In this document: positions 1 to 8,170 of the stretch, in pieces
How positions within the stretch are numbered: the first letter of the stretch is position 1
Layout of the letters: each line of letters starts with the position of its first letter
NCBI GenBank assembly: GCA_021810735.1
Contig: JAJZIF010000048.1
Coordinates: forward strand, 1 to 13,788
Reading direction: 5' to 3'
Length of the DNA stretch: 13,788 nt
Source: Acidobacteriota bacterium
GTDB lineage: Bacteria; Acidobacteriota; Terriglobia; Terriglobales; Acidobacteriaceae
The notes under the pieces: generated by a model
Seen by the model: the letters and a program-made list of their open reading frames with translations, nothing else
Database searches by the model: none
Told to the model about the DNA's origin: nothing
Translations under genes and position numbers: made by a program

Positions 1-31
1 CAACAACCAGGGCACGGTGCCCTGGTTGTTG
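1..31. repeat. Perfect fold-back palindrome at window edge
   Basis: Bases 1-15 (CAACAACCAGGGCAC) are the exact reverse complement of 17-31, with a single base (16) between them. The palindrome lies inside the UPF0182 gene, at codons 360-369. The family match is good up to about residue 364 and is lost as soon as the second arm begins. This suggests that the outer arm is an inverted copy of the real coding sequence rather than native sequence. Confidence 0.85.
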
Positions 32-1107
32 TCGGGGTCGGCGGCGTCAGGGGTGGTTTCGGCGGGGAAGTGCTGGCGGGTAATGCGGTCGAGGTCCCAG
101 GCGCGGCGGGTCCACTGGATGTTTTGGGCGATGTAGGGAAGTTCCTTATTGAGCTGATTTGGCTTGACGATGAAGCTGCTGACGTACCAGGCGATGACTT
201 GAACGATGAAGAAGCAGGCCAGGGCGGGAAAAATGGCCAGCACCAGGCGGCTGGCGCGCGGGGCAGCAAAGGCATTGAATGCGGCGACACAAGCACCGAA
301 GATGAGAGCGATGGCGACGATCAGCATGCCGGTGATCTTGACATGCGCATCGGTGTAGTTGACGCCGCTGAAGATGGTGTGGGTACCGAGCAGCGTGTCA
401 AAACGGTTCAAATACACCTGAACGGCGAGGATGAGCAGGAGGAAGGCGAAGGAGAGCGAGAGTCCCCGCCACGGCAAGGCGAAGCTGAAGCTGGTGCGTC
501 CCTGGGTGGCGGCCCGGGTGCTGCTGGAGAGGAGGAGGAAGCCCGTTGCGCCGATGCAGGCTACGACGGCGAGCATCATGAGCCAGCCGGCAAGAAGCTG
601 CCAGGCTGGCAGGGTGAAGAGATAGAAGTTGAGGGGGCGATGGAAGATGGGATCGAGCGGCGCGGCGGCGTGGGGAGCGTTGAACCAGAGCGCAAGGGTG
701 GGCCAGTTTGCCATCATGGCGCTTCCGGCGATGGCGGCGAGGGCGAACGAGGCGGCGACTCCGGCGATGCGCAGGGCGCGGCGGACGGGGAGCTTCATGC
801 TCTGCTGGCCGATCATTACCTCGCGGTCATGGGGGAGATCTGCCTGATGCATACGCCAGAGCGTGAGGAACCAGCCGTAGAGGACGAGGAAGCTGATGAC
901 AAAGAAGAAGGCGAAGGAGCCCCACTCCAGGCTCCAACTCTTCCAGAAGACGCGGCCATAGCCGAGTGCATTGAACCAGAGGGCGTTCACGTACCAGGAA
1001 AGAGCGGAGGAACTGCCGAAAAAGAGAGCGACGACGATGAAGATGGCAACCAGAGCCGCGATATTGAGAGTAGGTTTGCGCTCATGGGCGTCGATGGTCT
1101 TGTGCAC
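1..1107 (-). CDS. UPF0182 family membrane protein, N-terminal 369 codons (3' end outside window)
   Basis: The minus strand is open without a stop from GTG at 1107 to the window edge. The family is recognised by its motifs: WFNALGYGRVFW (44-55), DPIFHRPLNFYLFTLP (152-167), GVNYTDAHVKI (248-258) and KPNQLNKELPYIAQNI (315-330) followed by TRRAWDLDRI (333-342). UPF0182 proteins (COG1615) are usually over 900 residues, with about seven N-terminal membrane helices and a large extracytoplasmic part; their function is unknown. Hydrophobic segments lie near residues 13-35, 62-84, 110-132, 163-193, 212-233, 256-282 and 286-308. The GTG start is supported by AAGGA about 6 nt upstream on the coding strand, and I see no better start. 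A TAAAAT box (1159-1164, minus) could be a -10, but no convincing -35 accompanies it. The last residues before the edge (365-369) no longer fit the family, which should continue roughly as TLxNIRLWD; see the palindrome at 1-31. Confidence 0.9.
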   Translation of the reverse strand, partial: MHKTIDAHERKPTLNIAALVAIFIVVALFFGSSSALSWYVNALWFNALGYGRVFWKSWSLEWGSFAFFFVISFLVLYGWFLTLWRMHQADLPHDREVMIGQQSMKLPVRRALRIAGVAASFALAAIAGSAMMANWPTLALWFNAPHAAAPLDPIFHRPLNFYLFTLPAWQLLAGWLMMLAVVACIGATGFLLLSSSTRAATQGRTSFSFALPWRGLSLSFAFLLLILAVQVYLNRFDTLLGTHTIFSGVNYTDAHVKITGMLIVAIALIFGACVAAFNAFAAPRASRLVLAIFPALACFFIVQVIAWYVSSFIVKPNQLNKELPYIAQNIQWTRRAWDLDRITRQHFPAETTPDAADPDNNQGTVPWLL

Positions 1108-1319
1108 GAATATCCTTCTTTCCAAGGCGGAAATGTCAGTAAATAAGTGACCGCCCGTATTTTACGCCGTGCGGGACCGCGGGCCGAGTGTCGCAGAAGT
1201 ATGAGAAAAGATTCATAGCGAATCGACCCTCCAGAAGTGAGCGGCGCGGTGGCCCGGCTTACGATGAAGACGGCCTTCAGAGCACGTTCTTCAGGCAGGT
1301 TGAAAGAGCGGTCTTCAAT

Positions 1320-1568
1320 TCACTGCTCATGGTCAACGGCTGGGAAGAAACCGCGTCGTTGCACAGCTCCCGGCTCGGCGAAGAGCGCTTCAGGAAAATA
1401 CGTCATCTCTCGTTCGGTATCCGAGAGGTGGATAGATTCGATCGCAGGGAGAGCAACGGAAAGGAGTGCTATGGCCAGGCAAGCGCGCGATTTTTCCAGA
1501 AGGCATTGCAGAAAGGCGTTCGCACGTCGGATACGAATCTGTAGAGTCCGGCTCATCGTGTGCTGCAT
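1320..1568 (-). CDS. Possible small secreted protein (82 aa), unrecognised
   Basis: I do not recognise this product and it may not be a gene. In its favour, the frame has the layout of an exported peptide: a basic N-terminus (IRIRRANAF near residues 11-19), a hydrophobic stretch with a signal-peptide-like end (ACLAIALLSVALPAIES, about 29-45), then a short polar tail of some 37 residues with Glu/Asp and two Pro. An alternative start is Met5 at 1556. Against it, neither start has a convincing Shine-Dalgarno sequence, and an overlapping plus-strand frame of 118 codons is equally open. It points the same way as the UPF0182 gene, about 210 nt upstream of it, with nothing showing co-transcription. 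Confidence 0.3.
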   Translation of the reverse strand: MQHTMSRTLQIRIRRANAFLQCLLEKSRACLAIALLSVALPAIESIHLSDTEREMTYFPEALFAEPGAVQRRGFFPAVDHEQ

Positions 1569-2119
1569 CGGAAAGCCGTGCCGTTCACGCTCGTCGGTGG
1601 TCCCACGTCACTGATAGAGGTAGATAATTATTTGTACTGAGAAGCGGGGCAGTATCCAGTGATATACAGTTCGCAACCGTTTTCAGAAATCCAGCAAAGC
1701 GCCATACGCGTGGACTGATTTGCGATCAGTTAACCCCACTATTGCATGGGACGCGATAAGTTCGTCGGTCCGGATCTGCTGAGCGGCTTATGCGCCGCAG
1801 TGGCAGACTATGAAACCCGTAGAACTACACTTTCATGCTAAGGGGGCTTCACTTTGAGAAGATGGCGATTCATTCAGAGTCGCTGATTTTGTCATGTCAA
1901 TCTTGATTCAATGGGTAATATCCTGGCCTATCCGGTATCCAATATCTGCAATGTGACAGCATGAAGCAACCCGCTGTTTGTGGCTGCTTTAGGCAATCAC
2001 TGAATAGCTAACAATGGCATCGGTAGACTGGGGCAATACACGATGCATCCAGCTTCGTTTGGTCAGCTCTTTTTGAGTTGAGCATGTGCAATGAAAGGAC
2101 AATCAAAGTAAAAATGAAG
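1569..2119. other. Long intergenic stretch, no gene recognised
   Basis: About 550 bases, clearly AT-richer than the flanking genes and full of stops in all frames. The longest ATG-led frame I followed by eye is 31 codons (from 1747) with no ribosome binding site. I see no tRNA, no strong hairpin followed by a T-run, and no recognisable protein remnant. It separates the divergent UPF0182 and S53 peptidase genes and presumably contains regulatory DNA for the peptidase. Confidence 0.5.
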
Positions 2120-2149
2120 TTGTGAAGTTGTTGAGTAGAAGCCTATCAT
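2120..2149 (+). promoter_or_regulatory. Candidate promoter for the S53 peptidase gene
   Basis: TTGTGA (2120-2125) and TATCAT (2144-2149) are 18 bp apart, 68 nt before the ATG at 2217, in AT-rich DNA. Both hexamers deviate from the sigma-70 consensus, so this is only a plausible candidate. Confidence 0.3.
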
Positions 2150-2216
2150 TACAGTCAATTTCTCCCTAGGTTCGCTCTGCCTGAAGAGGAAACATTGTAA
2201 AGATCGCAGGAAGACG

Positions 2217-5200
2217 ATGATCCGGCCCTATTTAGGTGTGATGCTTGCATGTTTTATAGGTGTAGTGCTGCCCACCGCTTATTCGCAAGCAACACCCACG
2301 ATTCAACCCGCAAACCGAATCGTCTCGCAGGTGAACGACAGCGATCTCATTACGCTGAAGGGTAACGTTTCGCCCCTGGCGCAGGCCAGATTCGATCGTG
2401 GACAGGCTCCAGCCTCGGAGCCAACAGGGCGGCTGATGCTTCTGCTCAAGCCGAGCACCGCGCAGCAGCAGGCGCTCACGCAGTATCTTCAGGACGTACA
2501 AAATCCCTCCTCCGCGAGATATCACCAATGGCTAACGCCCGTTCAGTTCGGCGCGCACTTTGGGGTGAGCGAGAGTGATCTGCAAACGGTGGAGTCATGG
2601 CTGAGAGGCAAGGGATTCCACATCGTGGCCGTACCCTCATCGCACGACATGATCCAGTTCTCCGGCGATTTCGGCCAGATTCAGAGCGCTTTTCATACCA
2701 GCATCCATGCCTTTGCCGTTGAGGGAAAAACTTATTACGCCAACCTTACCAACCCTCAAATTCCCACCGCGCTGGCTCCGGTCGTTGCGGGCCTCGCGCC
2801 ATTGAATGACTTCCATCCCAAACCCATGCTCCAGTTTGGCACCCGTGGACGATACGACTCTCTAACCCATTCCATCCAGCCTCAGTTCACGCTCTTCGGG
2901 GCCAACGATACCCCCTACCTGTTTGTCGATCCGGCCGATGCCGCGACCATCTATGACTCCCCGAACAGCAATCTGAATCCCAGCTACACCTCGGGCACAA
3001 CTTATGCCGGAGCCGGAGTCGACATCGGGATTGTCGGGGATTCCAACATCACCATGCAGGATGTGGAGAATTACAGGACAGCATTCCTGGGAGAAACCAC
3101 CACCTCGGCCAACCTCCCCACGGTGGTCGTCGATGGCACCGATCCCGGTCTGAATGGAGACGAAATCGAGGCCCTGCTCGATAACGAAATCGCAGGAGGT
3201 CTTGCGCCTCAGGCCAAAATTTACTTCTACACATCGGCTAATACCAATCTATCGTCCGGTGTTTTCAACGCCGTGCAGCGCGCCATCAACGACAACACGG
3301 TCAGCATTCTCAGCATCAGTTTCGGTCTATGCGAGGCCCAGTTAGGCACAACCGGCAATGAGATGATCAATGCCCTGATGGAACAGGCAGCGGCGCAGGG
3401 CATCTCCGTCACCGTCAGCACGGGCGACAACGGTTCGGCGGGCTGCGATAACTTCGCTACCGAGACCGAGGCGACCGGCGGCTTCGCGGTCAGCGGCTTT
3501 GCATCCACACCCTGGGATATCGCCGTCGGAGGAACGGACTATGACGTTCTTCCCACTTCCTTCTCCCAGTATGTCGACGGCTCCACCATCGGGTCCCCGC
3601 CCTACTACCGGACAGCCAAAGGATACATTCCCGAAGAGCCATGGAATGACTCGACATTCCCGAACACAGACTACAGCAGCAACGAGGCATACACAGGTAT
3701 CAACAGCCAGACCAACATTATTGCGGGAAGCGGAGGTGTGAGCCAGGTCTACCCCAAACCCGCATATCAGCTTTCCCTGACTCCCGCGGACGGCGCGCGC
3801 GACCTCCCCGATGTATCGCTGCTGGCTGGCAACGGCCTCTATAGAGCCACCTGGGTGGTTTGCTCCGACAATGTCGCCGACGGCGTTACCAGCCAGATCT
3901 ATACCGACTGCCAGAACACGAACGGCACTTTTTCCAGCGGTGCTGTCTTCGACGGCGTAGGCGGAACCTCTGCCGCGGCGCCGGCCTTCGCCGGCATCCT
4001 CGCGCTCGTAGAACAGAAAACGGGCTCGCGTCTGGGAAACGCAAATGTCGTCCTCTATCAATTGGCTCAATCGAAGTACAGTTCGGATTTTCACGATGTC
4101 ACCACGGGCAATAACTCCGTGTATTGCCAGACCGGCTCACCGGACTGCGGCGCAAACAACTTCCTCACTGGATACAACGCAACCACCGGCTACGACCTGG
4201 CCAGCGGCCTGGGGAGCGTCAATATCGCGGCCCTCGTCAACGACTGGAACAGCGTCTCGCTGTCTTCCACTTCCACCACGCTGAACATCAATGGATCGAC
4301 CGCGCCGCTCACTGCCGTGCACGGAACCTCTCTCAGCTTCAGCGTCGGCGTCAATCCCTCATCGGCCACAGGAATCGTCGGAATCATTGACACCGCCAAT
4401 CAAACCACGGGTGGGACTGCCAGTGGCCCACAAAATAACGGCCAGTTCACCATTCCTTTAACCAGCGGCTCCGGTACGGCAACTTATAACGGCCTGCCGG
4501 GCGGCAGTTATACGGTATCGGCGCGCTACAGCGGCGACACCAGCAACGCCTCCAGCACTTCGTCTCCCATCAGCGTCACTATCACGCCGGAAGCCAGCAC
4601 CACGACACTTACTGTCAATGCTGAAAATCCACAGACCGGCGCAGCCATTACAAACCTCAACAGCATTCCCTACGGCTCTGCTGTCTTTTTGAATGCACAG
4701 ATTACCGGCACTGCCGAGGGCAGCAACACGCAGGGCGTGGCCACTGGCACCGTCACATTTCAAAGCGGCGCCGCCTCCATCGGCACCGCCAACGTCGGCG
4801 GCGGAAACCTCGCATCCTACCCCGCGCTCGCAACTCCCGCCACTCTGCCCACCGGCTCGCAAAGCATCACTGCTACATACTCGGGCGACGCCAGTTTCAA
4901 CGCCAGCACTAGCACCGCACAGTCGGTCACGGTAGTCCCGGCTGCCACCACCACAACCGTTACCGCGTCACCTTCCACCTTCAATACCACCAGTCCCATC
5001 AGTGTTCAGGTCCAGGTAACTACCCCGTCAAACGTGGGCAGCGCACCTACCGGAACCGTCACCGTCAGCACGGGCGGCAAGACCCTCTTCACCACCAGCA
5101 GCTTCACCACTACCACCCAGCAAACAGGTGGAACCTATTACACCGTTCTCACCGCCACCGGCTCTGCCGCAACATCGCAGTTCGCCTCCGGCTCCAATGT

Positions 5201-6476
5201 CATCACCGCCACCTACAGTGGCGATGCTAACTACACATCCTCCAGTGGAACAACAACCGTAGACAACACGGCGGGCGTAGGCAGTTTCACCCTCACAAAC
5301 AGTGGCAATGTTACCGTAACCGCTGGCCAGACAGGGCAAGTCACCATTACACTCACACCATCCGGAGGCTTTCAGAGTCTTGTGACTCTATCCTGCAATG
5401 CATACCCTGACGGGTCCTGCTACACAAGCTACATCAATGTCACTGGCACCACGGCAATCAGCACGACCCTCTCACTCGCAACCCTTTATGGCTCCACTCC
5501 GGGCACCTACCCCATAACAGTCACTGGAACAGACCAGACCGGCACAATTACCGCACAAACTAGCTTCAACCTGACTGTAAACGCCATTCCCGCAAACGCC
5601 GGTATTACGATTTCAGCCACTTCACCTCCGCCCATCCCCCCGTCAATGCCGGGCCAGGTTTCCTATACGGTCACACCTGTGAATGGCTACATCGGCAATC
5701 TGAGCATCACTTGCTCCGTAAGCACCTCCATGGCCAATCCGACCAGTCCCCCGACCTGTGGTCCCGGCTCGGCAACAATTTCCGGAAACTCAGCCTCAGG
5801 CGGATTCGTGCCGATTGATACCTCCCCTTCTACATCCCTTGGCACATATACTCTCAGGATTACTGCGACCGACGAAAACAATGCGAGCATCACCGCCTCC
5901 ACCACCACCACATTCACCGTGCAGTCCGATCCATCTTTCTCACTCACGAACAGCGGAAGCCTGACCATTGCTCCAGGCGCTGTTACAGGCAACACCTCCA
6001 CCATTCAGATCGCGCCGTCCGGCGGCTTTACCGGGCAGGTCAACCTCACCTGCGCGCTCACGTCGTCGGTTGCTGGCGGTACTGATCCGCCCACCTGCAC
6101 CCTGCCTTCGTCGGTCAACATCACGGGAAGCACCGCCGCTACGGCAACGCTGACGATCAACAGCACGGCATCTTCCACTGCCACGGCTCATCCCATGCTG
6201 AGAAAGGCCTTGTTCGGCGGCGGAGGAGCGCTCCTGGCCTGCCTGCTACTCTTCGGCATTCCCGCCCGCAAGCGCAGTTGGCGCACCCTGCTGGGTGTGG
6301 TGGTCCTCTGTGTTTTCCTCTCGCTGATGGGATGCGGCGGTGGCTCCGGAGGCGGGGGTGGAGGCGGCACAGTCGCCGGCACCACCGCAGGCACCTACAC
6401 GTTTACTGTCAAGGGAACCGATGCGGGCACAGGGCAGATTACGTCCAGCACAGTCGTAACAGTAACAGTCACATAA
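2217..6476 (+). CDS. Secreted S53 (pro-kumamolisin type) peptidase with Ig-like repeats and C-terminal membrane hairpin
   Basis: Exported serine-carboxyl peptidase; in the family, the pro-domain is cut off by autocatalysis at acidic pH. The order is: signal peptide (about 1-25, ending near AYSQA); pro-kumamolisin activation domain (about 35-205); and S53 catalytic domain (about 235-680). Expected active-site residues are present: Glu318 and Asp322 in EIEALLDNE, oxyanion Asp404 in TGDNG, and nucleophile Ser585 in GGTSAAAP. Asp627 (FHDVT) and Asp660 (GYDLASGLG) match the calcium site. Three Big_3-type Ig modules follow (about 682-791, 793-910, 911-1020), then three modules beginning FTLTNSG or similar (about 1022-1123, 1130-1236, 1238-1325). 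Two hydrophobic helices (about 1331-1348 and 1357-1371) sit inside the last module, ending in LMGC (Cys1373) and a glycine run. AGGAAG at 2208-2213 supports the ATG. At 1419 aa it is far longer than single-domain kumamolisins. The catalytic assignment is firm; surface attachment and substrate are inferred or unknown. Confidence 0.93.
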   Translation: MIRPYLGVMLACFIGVVLPTAYSQATPTIQPANRIVSQVNDSDLITLKGNVSPLAQARFDRGQAPASEPTGRLMLLLKPSTAQQQALTQYLQDVQNPSSARYHQWLTPVQFGAHFGVSESDLQTVESWLRGKGFHIVAVPSSHDMIQFSGDFGQIQSAFHTSIHAFAVEGKTYYANLTNPQIPTALAPVVAGLAPLNDFHPKPMLQFGTRGRYDSLTHSIQPQFTLFGANDTPYLFVDPADAATIYDSPNSNLNPSYTSGTTYAGAGVDIGIVGDSNITMQDVENYRTAFLGETTTSANLPTVVVDGTDPGLNGDEIEALLDNEIAGGLAPQAKIYFYTSANTNLSSGVFNAVQRAINDNTVSILSISFGLCEAQLGTTGNEMINALMEQAAAQGISVTVSTGDNGSAGCDNFATETEATGGFAVSGFASTPWDIAVGGTDYDVLPTSFSQYVDGSTIGSPPYYRTAKGYIPEEPWNDSTFPNTDYSSNEAYTGINSQTNIIAGSGGVSQVYPKPAYQLSLTPADGARDLPDVSLLAGNGLYRATWVVCSDNVADGVTSQIYTDCQNTNGTFSSGAVFDGVGGTSAAAPAFAGILALVEQKTGSRLGNANVVLYQLAQSKYSSDFHDVTTGNNSVYCQTGSPDCGANNFLTGYNATTGYDLASGLGSVNIAALVNDWNSVSLSSTSTTLNINGSTAPLTAVHGTSLSFSVGVNPSSATGIVGIIDTANQTTGGTASGPQNNGQFTIPLTSGSGTATYNGLPGGSYTVSARYSGDTSNASSTSSPISVTITPEASTTTLTVNAENPQTGAAITNLNSIPYGSAVFLNAQITGTAEGSNTQGVATGTVTFQSGAASIGTANVGGGNLASYPALATPATLPTGSQSITATYSGDASFNASTSTAQSVTVVPAATTTTVTASPSTFNTTSPISVQVQVTTPSNVGSAPTGTVTVSTGGKTLFTTSSFTTTTQQTGGTYYTVLTATGSAATSQFASGSNVITATYSGDANYTSSSGTTTVDNTAGVGSFTLTNSGNVTVTAGQTGQVTITLTPSGGFQSLVTLSCNAYPDGSCYTSYINVTGTTAISTTLSLATLYGSTPGTYPITVTGTDQTGTITAQTSFNLTVNAIPANAGITISATSPPPIPPSMPGQVSYTVTPVNGYIGNLSITCSVSTSMANPTSPPTCGPGSATISGNSASGGFVPIDTSPSTSLGTYTLRITATDENNASITASTTTTFTVQSDPSFSLTNSGSLTIAPGAVTGNTSTIQIAPSGGFTGQVNLTCALTSSVAGGTDPPTCTLPSSVNITGSTAATATLTINSTASSTATAHPMLRKALFGGGGALLACLLLFGIPARKRSWRTLLGVVVLCVFLSLMGCGGGSGGGGGGGTVAGTTAGTYTFTVKGTDAGTGQITSSTVVTVTVT

Positions 6477-6742
6477 TGAGCAACGCTACTTCTCGCTCTG
6501 GATATTTTCTGCAATGACACAAAACTGGGAGATTTATTGTCCGCTTTCGGTAAGCGCCCATGAAGCAGGCTTGACGCAGCCGGGCCATCAGCACGGGAGC
6601 CAAGCTCCGCGGAATCTGCGGGTAGAGAAGGACAATATCCTCCCCCGGCAAGCTATACAAGCTGGCATGAATCGAGCTGTGCGCGAACGCCCGTTGATTC
6701 TGCTTCCCTGCCACGGAACGAAATGACCCCCGGACTTGAAGT
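6477..6742. other. Intergenic segment 5' of the transposase remnant
   Basis: These 266 bases hold no gene I can support and no clear terminator for the peptidase gene. Short frames are open on both strands (for example minus-strand codons reading SLPGEDIVLLYPQIP), but I recognise none of them. The missing left part of the transposase gene, with its helix-turn-helix, should lie here and does not. This implies that the IS was cut at about 6743 and joined to unrelated DNA. No copy of the inverted-repeat sequence seen at 7616-7732 was found here. Confidence 0.4.
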
Positions 6743-7619
6743 CGGCAGCGCTTTGTCGAGCATCGCCTTCAAGGGCTTTACGATGAGCTGCGGCCGGGGC
6801 GCCCGCGCAGCATCTCCGATGAGAAGGTGGCATCGCTCCTGCGGCGTACGCTGAAGAGCAAGCCGCCTGCCCGAACCCATTGAAGCGTTCGCCAGGCAGC
6901 GCAGGCCAATCGCCTCTCAAAGTCGACGGTGCACCGTGTCTTTCAGCCGTTTGCCTTACAGCCGCATCGCAGCAAGACCTTCAAGCTCTCCAACGATCCA
7001 TTCTTTGTCGAAAAGGTGCGCGACATTGTTGGACTGTACCTGAACCCTCCGGACCACGCCATCGTTCTGGCCGTCGACGAGAAGTCCCAGATTCAGGCTT
7101 TGAGCCGGACCCAACCTGTGTTGCCGATGGGATTGGGCTACGTGGAGGGAATGACGCATGACTATGTGCGCCACGGCACCACCACTTTGTTCGCCGCTCT
7201 CGATATCGCCACTGGAACCGTATTGACCGAATGCAAGCCTCGACATCGGCATCAGGAATTCCTGGCTTTCCTCAAACGCATCGACAGTGCCGTTCCGGCC
7301 CAATTGGATGTGCACCTGATCGTCGACAACGCACAGCAAGGTGCGGACATGGCTCGCCCAGCGACCCCGCTTCCACGTTCATTACACCCCGACCTATTCC
7401 TCCTGGCTCAACCAGGTTGAACGATGGTTCGGCCTGATTACACAACAGGCCATTCGCAGAGACAGCTTCCGGAGTGTCCGCGAACTGATCCGACGCATGG
7501 AGGAGTTCGTGCAACAATACAACCGCAACTCCCGCCCCTTCGCCTGGACTGCCACAGCAGATTCAATCTTCCAGAAGCTGGCTAGACTCTGGTCACGCAT
7601 TTCCGTGACAGAACACTAG
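6743..7619 (+). pseudogene. IS630-family transposase pseudogene (5' truncated, in-frame stop, frameshift)
   Basis: Read through its lesions, this matches IS630-type DDE transposases. RQRFVEHRL and RPGRPRSISDEKV (6743 onward) are the end of the helix-turn-helix region. STVHRVF and [19 protein letters not shown] lead into the DDE core. Its residues are visible: Asp in [10 protein letters not shown] (7076-7078), Asp in LIVDN (7325-7327) and Glu in [11 protein letters not shown] (7419-7421). Three lesions are seen. About 60-75 N-terminal residues are missing. TGA at 6881-6883 stands where the family has Trp (TH-stop-S). At about 7331 the frame shifts by +1, and relative to the usual DNYATHKHxKV some five codons are missing, a net loss of about 14 nt if the family pattern holds. 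The reading ends at TAG 7617-7619. It should encode no active enzyme. The family call rests on remembered consensus motifs and is strong. Confidence 0.9.
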
Positions 7620-7732
7620 AACTGGTCTCATAAACCCTCCGCGCCTGGTGAGGCCTCGTATGAGACCCGCCATCGAAGCGGGGCTCATGCTTTTCGTCGA
7701 AGCCGCTACGCTATTTATGAGACCAGTTCTAG
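7616..7732. mobile_element. MITE-like palindromic element, 19-bp perfect inverted repeats, TA ends
   Basis: CTAGAACTGGTCTCATAAA (7616-7634) is repeated as its exact reverse complement at 7714-7732, with 79 bases between. If the outer TA dinucleotides (7617-7618 and 7731-7732) are target duplications, the element itself is 7619-7730, with 16-bp terminal repeats starting GAACTGG. TA targeting is the hallmark of IS630/Tc1-mariner elements, and MITEs of this size derived from IS630 are known. A nested inverted repeat lies inside (7660-7670 against 7678-7688, 10 of 11 pairs) and reuses the ATGAGACC motif of the outer arm. The left arm overlaps the transposase stop codon. Alternatives: it is the intact right end of the neighbouring IS with a subterminal inverted copy, or a large transcript hairpin. 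Confidence 0.65.
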
Positions 7733-8170
7733 GAGTGGGCTGTATGATTCGTGAGAACCAATCGGATCGAGTCGATGGGTGCCTGCCACTTCAGCAGAGC
7801 CTTTGTGCCATTCGCACGCTCCGTCACATCCTCATTATTCTTGCGGATGAGGGTCTGCTCCCGGCGCGGCGAATTTTGGATGGGGACGGCTGTTCCGATA
7901 GCGTTCCCATAAACGGCGCGGCTCCAGCCACTTGCGAGCTCGTCAGGAATCCGCGCGCTCCGGGTGCGGAGACCGCACCTTCAGCAGCCCAGACTTTGCG
8001 CGGGGGGACGGTTGGAAGCGTCTCCCGGCAGCTTCTCAGACCCCTTTATTTATTGGTAAACAGCCGCTTTTCTTACGTAATCGCTGACGGCGAAACTCCT
8101 TCCATCTCAGGCCGATACGGCGACCTTGAGCCCCACCGCGGGGGCAAACTTCAGGTGGAAAAAATAAATA
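7733..8170. other. Apparently non-coding stretch upstream of the receptor promoter
   Basis: About 440 bases. A plus-strand frame is open from inside the MITE-like element (7648) to 8196, but its translation resembles nothing I know, its start lies in the palindrome and it has no ribosome binding site, so I do not call it. A small perfect stem-loop (GGTGCGG, AGA, CCGCACC; 7963-7979) is the only other structure I noted. The DNA turns AT-rich near 8155-8175, just before the promoter. Confidence 0.4.

Noticed and set aside
70..1146. Long plus-strand open frame (358 codons), very rich in Glu, Asp and Gly
   Set aside because: It is the antisense shadow of the UPF0182 gene, whose minus-strand translation shows clear family motifs and membrane helices; the acidic composition follows from reading hydrophobic codons backwards.
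1188..1544. Plus-strand frame of 118 codons
   Set aside because: No ribosome binding site, arginine-rich low-complexity translation, no recognisable motif; overlaps the slightly more plausible minus-strand frame.
1747..1842. Short plus-strand frame of 31 codons in the long gap
   Set aside because: No ribosome binding site and no family resemblance.
3342..4094. Minus-strand frame of 250 codons
   Set aside because: Lies entirely inside the S53 catalytic domain, whose active-site residues prove the plus-strand frame.
6588..6920. Minus-strand frame of 110 codons
   Set aside because: Overlaps the IS630 remnant, which reads clearly on the plus strand; the part left of 6743 is unrecognised.
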